From CAYLPU01 sp964385635 (lineage in GTDB: Bacteria; Chloroflexota; Anaerolineae; B4-G1), in contig CAYLPU010000141.1 in assembly GCA_964385635.1 (NCBI GenBank), positions 1 to 10,607 on the forward strand: 10,607 nucleotides of DNA. The letters are read 5' to 3'. The notes under the pieces were generated by a model. It did no database searches, was not told where the DNA came from, and was given only the letters and a program-made list of their open reading frames with translations. Made by a program: the position numbers and the translations under genes. Shown here piece after piece: positions 1-5,444 of the stretch. Each line of letters opens with the position of its first letter. Within the stretch, counting starts at the first letter, position 1.

Positions 1-710
1 TGGCGGTAGCAGGCAATCGCCTGCTCCAGGTTCGCCGCCCGATCCCCCGTCGGCAAGTCTGAGTAGGCGTTGCCCAGGATAATCTGCATATCAGCCTGGC
101 CGGGCTGGTCATCCAGGTGCTCACAGGCGACGAGGCCCTGCTGAGCCCAGGCCTGCTTCTCTTTCCACAGATCCCGTCTGTCTTGATAGTCGGCCAGGGC
201 GTAGGCAAAATCCCGCGCCGGTTCCCAATGCTGCGACGCGACGGCCCCCTCCCAGGCAGCACGGACGTTGGGGTAGGCGGCGTCCATCGCGGTCAGCGCG
301 TCCAGATAGTCGGGGCCGCTCAGGCGGGGGCGGTGGTGACGGGCCAGGGCCAGGTAGGGGCGGGCCAGGCGATCATTGAGGGCCGCAAAGCGCTGGAAGT
401 TGTCCGGCTCCCGCCACCAATCGAGCAGGCGAGCCCGGGTCGCCTCGTGGTAGACGTAACCGCCAGCCTCGCGGGGCAGTACGAAGGAGAAGGCAGCGAC
501 GTGGTCCAATCGGGCAGCAGCCTGCCCCTCGTCCTGGTCGGCGAGCAGGGCCAGGAGGCCGGCATCGAACCAGGCGGGGAGGGCACACACACGAACGGCA
601 TCGGCTACGTCGGGCGGTGCGGCCTGCAAGGTGAGGTCGAGCAAGGCGCGGGCAACTTCCTCGTCCGACAAACCACGGGAGAGGAGGTCGCGTAGGGCGT
701 CGTCGTTCAT
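1..710 (-). CDS. Winged-helix/TPR protein, sensor half of a split STAND NTPase (partial, C-terminus beyond left edge)
   Basis: The minus-strand frame starting at ATG 710-708 is open to the window edge, giving 236 residues with no stop. Residues ~36-98 read like the winged-helix that follows the NTPase core in STAND proteins (ALPAWFDAGLLALLADQDE, then FSFVLPREAGGYVYHEATR, then LLDWW). Residues ~103-236 are helical and TPR-like; the last visible unit (LGNAYSDLP ... ANLEQAIACYR) matches the TPR style common in cyanobacterial and Chloroflexi regulators. No catalytic domain is visible. The start codon overlaps the stop of the upstream ATPase gene (ATGA, 707-710), so translation is probably coupled. 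ATPase plus this protein together reproduce the usual NTPase-WH-TPR order of one STAND polypeptide. The inferred role is ligand or partner sensing for the ATPase. The C-terminus, perhaps with more TPRs or an effector, is not seen. Confidence 0.8.
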   Translation of the reverse strand, partial: MNDDALRDLLSRGLSDEEVARALLDLTLQAAPPDVADAVRVCALPAWFDAGLLALLADQDEGQAAARLDHVAAFSFVLPREAGGYVYHEATRARLLDWWREPDNFQRFAALNDRLARPYLALARHHRPRLSGPDYLDALTAMDAAYPNVRAAWEGAVASQHWEPARDFAYALADYQDRRDLWKEKQAWAQQGLVACEHLDDQPGQADMQIILGNAYSDLPTGDRAANLEQAIACYR

Positions 711-1606
711 CGCGCACCTCTCCGGGTCTGCTGTAGCCAGTCGCCAACCTGGGACATCCTGGCCGGGCTCAAACGCGCCAAATCGAGCAGGAGGGGTGTC
801 TCCGCCTCGGCGACGGGGAGCCCTCGCTGGCGGTAGTGCGCCAGGATGTCGTCGTCGCTGAAGGGAGCGAAGCGGTGAATGGTAGTGACGAGGTCACTCC
901 ACAGCCGGGGCTGGGCAAAGAAGGTCTGGCATTCGGGACGACCGGCGACGACGAGGAGGACGTGAGGCAGGATGTGACGCAGCGACTCGAAGAGCCACTG
1001 CTCCAGCCAGGCGCATGTTTCGCTGGGAGCGTGTTCAAAGGTGTCCACCAGTAGGACTACGCGGCGGTGCGCATCAGCCAGGCCAGCCAGGTCGCTGCAT
1101 AGCGCGCGGCCCATGTCAGCTCTCTGCCTAGCGACCAGGTGGGCGGTGGGAGCAGCCTCGGAGACAGGGCCGATCTGGATGAGATCGCGTCCGGCGACGT
1201 CGGCGATGTCGGCCTCGGTAAAACGCCCGCGTCTACCCCAGTCCACGCCCGCATCACCCGTGCCAGTCCGGATGCTCACGAGAGGATGGCCGCGGGCGAT
1301 GGCGTCCTCGCAAGCGCAGATGGCTGGGGTGCAGCCGTCGCCGAGATGACGACGAATGCCCCGGGCGACGCTGAGGTAGTCGGTCAGGGCACTCTTGCGC
1401 TGGTCGAAGTCGAGGAGAGCGACGGGCATAGGAGGGCGTTGCTGCTCGCACTCGTGGAAGAGACGCAAGAGGAGGTAAGTCTTGCCCTGTTCGCCACTCT
1501 CGAGGATGAGCAGGATGCGCTCGTCGGTTTCGCCAGCGAGCATCTGGCGGAACAGGGCCAGTTCGGGCTCGCGGTCCACAAAGCCCGTAGTGATGGCGAT
1601 GGGCAA
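707..1606 (-). CDS. STAND-like P-loop ATPase carrying an internal GVD(F/W)G...AGRD motif
   Basis: This is a 299-residue protein if it starts at TTG 1606-1604. That TTG sits 7 nt after GGAGG; an in-frame TTG at 1612 has only 1 nt of spacing. The N-terminal FVDREPEL is the usual entry to a STAND NTPase domain. The P-loop is ESGEQGKT (residues 36-43), with Glu where the family has the first Gly. Walker B is VVLLVDTFE (D188, E191) and the sensor-1-like strand is LLVVAGR (to R223). Residues 120-142, between Walker A and B, contain a copy of the motif repeated in the upstream membrane protein (GVDWG ... F ... VAGRDL). The protein stops right after the NTPase core; the WH and TPR parts are encoded by the next, overlapping gene. 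It is likely an ATP-dependent switch. The biological output is unknown, and ATP hydrolysis is uncertain because of the altered P-loop. Confidence 0.82.
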   Translation of the reverse strand: MPIAITTGFVDREPELALFRQMLAGETDERILLILESGEQGKTYLLLRLFHECEQQRPPMPVALLDFDQRKSALTDYLSVARGIRRHLGDGCTPAICACEDAIARGHPLVSIRTGTGDAGVDWGRRGRFTEADIADVAGRDLIQIGPVSEAAPTAHLVARQRADMGRALCSDLAGLADAHRRVVLLVDTFEHAPSETCAWLEQWLFESLRHILPHVLLVVAGRPECQTFFAQPRLWSDLVTTIHRFAPFSDDDILAHYRQRGLPVAEAETPLLLDLARLSPARMSQVGDWLQQTRRGAR

Positions 1607-1608
1607 GG

Positions 1609-2004
1609 TCAATCCTCCACGATGTCGCGGCCGGCGACGTCCTCAATCCCGGCGTCGCCGAATTTGCCCTTCTTGCCAAAGTCCACGCCGGGGGTCTTGC
1701 CGCCGGGCGACTCGGCAGCGGTGGCGCCACGGCGGATATCGCGGCCGGCTATGCCGCGGATGGTAGCGCCGGTGAAATCGCCACCCTCGCCGAAGTCCAC
1801 GCCAGCGGAAGATGGGGACGTCTGTGCCTGTTTCTTGCCCTTGAGTTTGACTTTGACGGGGCCGGCGCCCAACTCGATCTCATCCACTTCCTGGCGGCCG
1901 AGCCATCTCTTGATGGGCTCGCGCTTCCAGTAGATGAGCGTGGCAATGGCGACGATGAGGACAGCGATGACAGCAATTCCAACGGGCGAAAGCAGCCAAG
2001 CCAT
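1609..2004 (-). CDS. Small membrane-anchored protein with two copies of a GVDFG...AGRDI motif
   Basis: This is a 131-residue protein from ATG 2004-2002, preceded by AGGGGG with 5 nt spacing; an in-frame GTG at 2010 is an alternative. Residues ~3-25 form one hydrophobic helix (LLSPVGIAVIAVLIVAIATL) followed by a basic stretch (KREPIKRWLGR), which by the positive-inside rule puts the C-terminal part in the cytoplasm. A short beta-like segment follows (VDEIELGAGPVKVKLKGKK, ~39-57). Then come two copies of a 23-residue motif at 68-90 and 106-128, each GVDFG-x2-G-x-F, a short A/G-rich strand, then AGRDI. The protein ends 3 residues after the second copy. A third copy is in the ATPase encoded immediately downstream, 2 nt after this gene's stop. 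I do not recognise a named family. The shared motif suggests a docking or co-assembly element that ties the STAND ATPase to the membrane; this is inference. Confidence 0.75.
   Translation of the reverse strand: MAWLLSPVGIAVIAVLIVAIATLIYWKREPIKRWLGRQEVDEIELGAGPVKVKLKGKKQAQTSPSSAGVDFGEGGDFTGATIRGIAGRDIRRGATAAESPGGKTPGVDFGKKGKFGDAGIEDVAGRDIVED
1614..1618 (-). promoter_or_regulatory. RBS that decides the ATPase start
   Basis: Read on the minus strand, GGAGG lies inside the last codons of the membrane-protein gene. It is 7 nt from TTG 1606 and only 1 nt from TTG 1612, which favours the 1606 start. Confidence 0.55.
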
Positions 2005-2076
2005 GGTCACCCCCTGATGACTACGTCGGTTTAAGATCAGAGCGCATGTGATCCAACGCCTGATCGCACCTGGGAC

Positions 2077-2105
2077 ATTGTATCATGGTGTGGGAGGTCG
2101 GTCAA
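2077..2105 (-). promoter_or_regulatory. Sigma70-type promoter for the STAND operon
   Basis: On the minus strand, TTGACC (2105-2100), 17 nt, TACAAT (2082-2077). The predicted start near 2070 gives a leader of about 66 nt to ATG 2004. A GATCA...TGATC inverted pair (2035-2053) lies within the leader and could be an operator, but it is short. Confidence 0.6.
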
Positions 2106-2130
2106 GTATCAGGCCAAAAATCCTGGCCAC

Positions 2131-2159
2131 TTGCGTCATAAGAGCGTGGGCGGTATACT
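2131..2159 (+). promoter_or_regulatory. Promoter of the TctA-like gene, predicted leaderless
   Basis: TTGCGT (2131-2136), 17 nt, TATACT (2154-2159). The -10 ends 6 nt before the ATG at 2166, so the expected +1 falls on the A of the start codon. No Shine-Dalgarno sequence lies between the -10 and the ATG. Confidence 0.5.
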
Positions 2160-2165
2160 GGGCAC

Positions 2166-3488
2166 ATGGATGAAATCACGCTTCTGTTCTACGCCATCTG
2201 CGGCACGCTGGTAGCATCGGTACTGTCGCTCGTGCCGGCGCTGCACATCTACAACGTCGCTGGCTTCGTCATCCTGGCCACGGCCACGCTGGACGAGTCC
2301 GTGCCACCGGAACTTCTGGCCTTTTTCTTCCTGGGAATGATCACCGGCTACGCCATGATGAACGGTATCCCCAGCATCTTCCTGGCTGCCCCCGACGATT
2401 CGACTGTCTTCGTCGTCCTACCGGGACAAAAGTACCTCCTCCAGCGACGCGGGTACGAGGCGGTGGTGCTGACCGGCATCGGCGGGCTGGGCGGTATCGC
2501 GGTCCTGGCATTGCTCACCCCCGTCGCCCCGTCCCTTTTCCCGGCACTGCGGGCCATCCTCCAACCCCACCTGCACTGGATCCTGTGGACCGTGATCGCC
2601 TACGTGCTCATCTCCGAATGGCCCAAGGGGTCCGACCGCGCCCCGGCTGGCTTCCGCCGCTGGTGGGATGGCTGGAAAAGCCTGACAGCCGGGCTCATCA
2701 CCTTCCTGCTATCGGGCCTTTTGGGGTTCATCCTGCTCTACCGCAGCCTGGTGCCGGTGACGGTCGCCTACCAGAACCTGCTCCCGGCCTTCGCCGGCCT
2801 CTTCGCCGTGCCCTGGATCTTGCAGAACATCCTCTCGCGAGTCGAGTTGCCGGAGCAACACATCGCCAGGACAGTGGACGGCACGCCGGGGCTTTTGGTG
2901 CGCGGGACGCTGGCGGGCGCGCTCGGCGGGCTCTTCGCTGCCTTCTTCCCGGTCGTGACCGGCGGCATCGGCGGTCTCATCGCGGGACAGGCCACCGCCC
3001 AGCGAGATGACCGGCTGTTCATCATCTCGCAAGGGGCCTCCAAGGTGGTATACTACGTAGGAGGCTTCCTGTTTTTCTTCGTGCCGGGGCTGCACCTGAC
3101 CCGGGGCGGGATGGCGTGGATGCTGAGCAGCCTCTGGTCGTCCTACACACCGCAGACCTATTACCTGGCAGTGGCAGCGGTGGTTCTCACCGGCGTCGTC
3201 TCGTTCTTCCTGCTTCTGCTGATGGCACGCTTGGCGATCAAACTGGTGCACAGAGTCCACTACCGTTGGATCAGCCTGGGCACGCTGGTCGTGCTGCTTC
3301 TCATCGTCGTCGGCACGACCGGCGGGGGAGGTCTGCTCGTATGCGCCGTCGCCACCGGCATCGGCCTCATCCCAGTGCTTTGGGGCTCCCGCCGCGTGAA
3401 CTGCATGGGCGTCCTGCTACTCCCGATCGCGCTGAATATGGTGGGGGTGGGAGGGATGATGGCGGGATGGCTGAGACTAATCCAATGA
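2166..3488 (+). CDS. TctA/DUF112-like tripartite tricarboxylate transporter permease
   Basis: This is a 440-residue integral membrane protein with roughly 10-12 hydrophobic segments along its whole length. The N-terminus (SLVPALHIYNVAGF, 21-34) corresponds to the conserved G-x-x-P-G-x-H segment of the DUF112/TctA family. Residues 68-80 (IPSIFLAAPDDST) and 85-100 (LPGQKYLLQRRGYEAV) match the family's PS-x-FLG-x-P-D/E and LPGH...GYEAV blocks. The length is nearer the shorter ~400-residue DUF112 form common in archaea than the ~500-residue proteobacterial TctA. In the family these proteins are the large membrane subunit for carboxylate uptake with TctB and a TctC binding protein. Neither partner is visible here, so substrate and mechanism are open. 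The start is fixed by the promoter at 2131-2159; there is no RBS. The stop codon lies inside the short-repeat cluster that begins the next cassette. Confidence 0.78.
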   Translation: MDEITLLFYAICGTLVASVLSLVPALHIYNVAGFVILATATLDESVPPELLAFFFLGMITGYAMMNGIPSIFLAAPDDSTVFVVLPGQKYLLQRRGYEAVVLTGIGGLGGIAVLALLTPVAPSLFPALRAILQPHLHWILWTVIAYVLISEWPKGSDRAPAGFRRWWDGWKSLTAGLITFLLSGLLGFILLYRSLVPVTVAYQNLLPAFAGLFAVPWILQNILSRVELPEQHIARTVDGTPGLLVRGTLAGALGGLFAAFFPVVTGGIGGLIAGQATAQRDDRLFIISQGASKVVYYVGGFLFFFVPGLHLTRGGMAWMLSSLWSSYTPQTYYLAVAAVVLTGVVSFFLLLLMARLAIKLVHRVHYRWISLGTLVVLLLIVVGTTGGGGLLVCAVATGIGLIPVLWGSRRVNCMGVLLLPIALNMVGVGGMMAGWLRLIQ

Positions 3489-3515
3489 CAAATGAACAAA
3501 TGAGCAAATGACAAA
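3483..3515 (+). repeat. ATGACAAA-type short tandem repeats, left arm of an inverted repeat
   Basis: Four near-copies of a 7-8 nt unit (ATGACAAA, TGAACAAA, TGAGCAAA, TGACAAA) run over the stop codon of the permease gene up to the RBS of the next gene. The segment 3496-3515 (ACAAATGAGCAAATGACAAA) is a perfect 20-nt inverted match to 3944-3963. Confidence 0.85.
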
Positions 3516-3524
3516 GGAGGGACA

Positions 3525-3930
3525 ATGAGCAAGAATTGGGGACGATTTGTGGCGCCAGCGGGTTGGAACCGGGATGTGCCGTATGATATTCGGGAGCGGA
3601 CATTTCAGTTCGCGGTGCGGGTCACACAGGCTATCCGTCGTTTGCCCGATGATGCTGCAACTCGGGTAGTAGCGTATCAATCAGTTGGTCAAGGCCGCGA
3701 CGTCGGTAGGGGCTAACGTCGAGGAGGCAGACGGGGCAGAATCAAGCCGGGACTTTGTACATAAGATGAGCATCGCCCGAAAGGAAGCCCGTGAGTCACG
3801 CTACTGGATCCGCATTATCCAGGCCTCGATTGCCAACGACGACGAGTGGGCTCCCCTTCAGCAAGAAAGCGAAGAAATTGCCCGCATCCTCAGCGCCATC
3901 ATCAACTCTGCCCAAAGGAAGACACAATAG
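3525..3930 (+). pseudogene. Four-helix-bundle (23S rRNA IVS/S23-like) protein, frameshifted
   Basis: ATG 3525 follows a strong RBS (AAAGGAGG, 3513-3520). The first frame reads ...DIRERTFQFAVRVTQAIRRLP...ATRVVAYQ and then runs into a premature stop at 3714-3716. The downstream frame from 3685 reads LVKAATSVGANVEEADG...SSRDFVHKMSIARKEARESRYW...IINSAQRKTQ, the typical second part of the four-helix-bundle family (Q-L-x-x-A-x-S-x-x-x-N-x-x-E-A pattern). The break is a tandem ATCA (3676-3679 and 3680-3683). Removing one copy joins the frames as AYQLVKAATS and restores 133 residues, the normal family size. Relatives are encoded inside intervening sequences of 23S rRNA genes and also occur as free-standing genes of unknown function. 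The gene lies between inverted repeats, which suggests a transferable cassette. The shift may be a real mutation or an assembly error. Confidence 0.78.
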
Positions 3931-3936
3931 GTAAGA

Positions 3937-3966
3937 TTTGTCATTTGTCATTTGCTCATTTGTCAT
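3937..3966 (-). repeat. ATGACAAA-type short repeats, right inverted arm
   Basis: This holds the reverse-complement copies of the left cluster (TTTGTCA, TTTGTCA, TTTGCTCA, TTTGTCA). Positions 3944-3963 are a perfect 20-nt inverted match to 3496-3515. The arms enclose the four-helix-bundle gene almost exactly, with its RBS just inside the left arm and its stop 13 nt before the right arm. Confidence 0.85.
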
Positions 3967-3984
3967 TCGCAACCGGAGGTTGCC

Positions 3985-5052
3985 GTGAAAGGTATCGCGC
4001 ATTTCGTCACCGGCGTCGCCATTGCCACCTTCTTCCCGGAGGTGGTACAGCGGGCAGCGGAGGGGTCGCTCCTGCCGGTGCTGGGTGGCATCGCCGGCAT
4101 CCTGCCGGACACCCTGGATTTCAAGTTTGTCCGCTACTTCGAGCGCTACACCGAGGAGATTGACCCAGGCCCGGAACCGGACGCGCGCGAAATCGCCGGG
4201 TTAGTGGCCGCGGCGATGCAGCGGGTCTACGAGGCCGGGAAGCCCCAGAACATCATGCTCCACACCATCCGCCTGGGGGCCGGCCTGTGGCGGCAGTATA
4301 CGATCCGCTTCGACCCGGCGCAAAACGAGGTGGCGGTGCGCATCGGCCCGATCGTGGACACCGGGCAGGTCCCTCTCCCCGGTTCAGAACCGCCCCCCCT
4401 TTCATCCCCCCCAGTGGTGGGGAAAGAGGGGGGCAAGTCATCCCCCCCAGCGGGGGGGAAAGAGGGGGGGAGAGAGGCACGGATCAAAGTCGGCATACCG
4501 ATGGCACCCACCTACGACGCCGAGACCAAGATAGACATCTTCAGCGGGCCGTCGTTCAAGTTCGAGCGGCGGGGCGACCAACTGCACATCCACTTTCTCG
4601 ACTGGCACCGGCGCTGGTCCCACAGCCTGACGCTGGCGGCGGCGGTCGGTATGGGGGTCGGGCTGATCTTTGGAAAGTGGGCCGGGATCGTGGCGGGCCT
4701 GGGCTTTGCCGGGCACATCCTGGAGGACCAATTGGGTTTTATGGGCAGCAATCTGTTCTACCCCTTCACGAAGAGACGGTCCACCGGACTGCAGCTGCTC
4801 CGCTCCGGCGACGCGGTGCCCAACTTCCTCACCGTCTGGACCGCCGTGGCGCTGATCCTCTTCAACCTGGACCGCTTCTCGGACCGGCCGCTGTTGGATC
4901 CGTGGTGGTTCCTGGGACTGGCGGTGGCGTTGCCGCTGGTGGCGCTGGGCGGGCTGTACCAGTGGCAGAGGCGGCGGGGAAGGCCAGAGGCAAAGGAGTC
5001 GCTCCAGCAGCGGGATATCGTGTCGGAGACGGAGGAAGTTGAGGTAGGATAG
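3985..5052 (+). CDS. DUF457/YbcI-like membrane-bound metal-dependent hydrolase with a large insertion
   Basis: Start chosen at GTG 3985, 5 nt after GGAGG (3975-3979). An upstream in-frame ATG at 3952 lies inside the repeat arm and has no RBS. The protein has 355 residues. Family-type metal-ligand motifs appear in order: H6 in KGIAHFVTG, LPDTLDF (D42, D45), WHRRWSHS (H208, H213) and GHILEDQLGFMG (H244, D248), followed by NLFYPFTKR. Hydrophobic segments lie at ~10-40, 214-242, 281-295 and 306-325. DUF457 proteins are inner-membrane, predicted metal-dependent hydrolases of unknown substrate. Unusually, about 160 residues separate the PDxxD and HRxxSHS motifs, which are normally close together. 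That stretch holds a soluble domain and a 12-residue tandem repeat (140-163). No operon partner is obvious. Confidence 0.75.
   Translation: MKGIAHFVTGVAIATFFPEVVQRAAEGSLLPVLGGIAGILPDTLDFKFVRYFERYTEEIDPGPEPDAREIAGLVAAAMQRVYEAGKPQNIMLHTIRLGAGLWRQYTIRFDPAQNEVAVRIGPIVDTGQVPLPGSEPPPLSSPPVVGKEGGKSSPPAGGKEGGREARIKVGIPMAPTYDAETKIDIFSGPSFKFERRGDQLHIHFLDWHRRWSHSLTLAAAVGMGVGLIFGKWAGIVAGLGFAGHILEDQLGFMGSNLFYPFTKRRSTGLQLLRSGDAVPNFLTVWTAVALILFNLDRFSDRPLLDPWWFLGLAVALPLVALGGLYQWQRRRGRPEAKESLQQRDIVSETEEVEVG
4402..4469 (+). repeat. Two 36-bp GC-rich repeats inserted in frame
   Basis: Near-identical 32-nt blocks start at 4402 and 4438, each a C-run, a short spacer and then GGGGAAAGAGGGGGG. The 36-bp period keeps the frame and encodes SSPPVVGKEGGK and SSPPAGGKEGGR. 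Each unit can fold on itself (C-run with G-run), like the intergenic PPxxGG-coding palindromes seen in several bacterial phyla. Confidence 0.85.
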
Positions 5053-5155
5053 AATTCAAATGTAGGGGCCGGGGTCACCATGCAGAACGCGGTTGTGGCG
5101 TAGGCGAACAAGGATCCCACATGGCTCATCCCTCAAGGGGTCAAGGAAACAGTGG

Positions 5156-5195
5156 TTGCCACGTGGCAATTCAGGGAGATTAGGCAATTAGGCAA
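5156..5195. promoter_or_regulatory. Cluster of TTGCC/GGCAA half-sites with a perfect 14-bp palindrome
   Basis: TTGCCACGTGGCAA (5156-5169) is a perfect palindrome. It is followed by a perfect tandem 2 x 8 nt repeat of TTAGGCAA (5180-5195), giving four GGCAA/TTGCC half-sites in 40 bp. It lies between the 3' ends of convergent genes, an unexpected place for an operator. No binding protein is assigned. Confidence 0.4.
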
Positions 5196-5203
5196 CGTCC
5201 ACC

Positions 5204-5323
5204 TCACTTCACGAAGAGTTTGCGCTCAAACTTGGTAAGCAACTCGCAGCCACCCTCCGTGACGCGAATGGTCTCCGACAGACCAATCCCGCCTTTTCCT
5301 GGAATCTGAACCCAGGGAAGCAA
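5204..5323 (-). pseudogene. C-terminal remnant of an M24 family (Xaa-Pro) peptidase
   Basis: The last ~39 residues of this minus-strand frame read PWVQIPGKGGIGLSETIRV, then TEGGCELLTKFERKLFVK and a stop. This matches the end of creatinase/prolidase-fold M24 peptidases (EPG-x-Y-x-PG-x-GG-x-R-x-E-D-T-x-x-V-T-x-x-G-C-x-x-LT). No start, pita-bread fold or metal ligands remain: upstream the frame passes into a poly-G/poly-C palindrome and then into the Lrp gene. An intact M24 peptidase is roughly 350-400 residues, so about 90% is missing. It was probably once downstream of the Lrp-type regulator on the same strand. Confidence 0.6.
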
Positions 5324-5370
5324 GTGGTCGGTTTTTCGGCATCCTCGTATTGACCTGAATGTGGAGAACT

Positions 5371-5392
5371 GCCCCCCCCCTTGTAAGGGGGG
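5371..5392. repeat. Poly-C/poly-G palindrome
   Basis: A run of nine C, TTGTAA, then six G (CCCCCC-TTGTAA-GGGGGG core, 5375-5392). It is of the same general type as the palindromic units inside the DUF457 gene and lies just upstream of the M24 remnant on the minus strand, so it may mark an insertion or deletion point. Confidence 0.6.
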
Positions 5393-5444
5393 CTTGGAAC
5401 CGGCTCGGGATGGCCTCGGAATAGCAAAGTCCCTTGCACGGGAA

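Noticed and set aside
117..695. Plus-strand 192-residue open frame
   Set aside because: It is antisense to the WH-TPR frame, which has clear domain patterns and an overlap with the ATPase gene. The plus-strand protein is Gly/Val-rich with no recognisable domain.
1139..1933. Plus-strand 264-residue open frame
   Set aside because: It is a GC-rich shadow of the ATPase and membrane-anchor genes; it crosses two minus-strand genes and has no domain.
3483..3966. Possible CRISPR array in the ATGACAAA repeats
   Set aside because: The units are 7-8 nt with no spacers, the two clusters are inverted to each other, and a gene lies between them.
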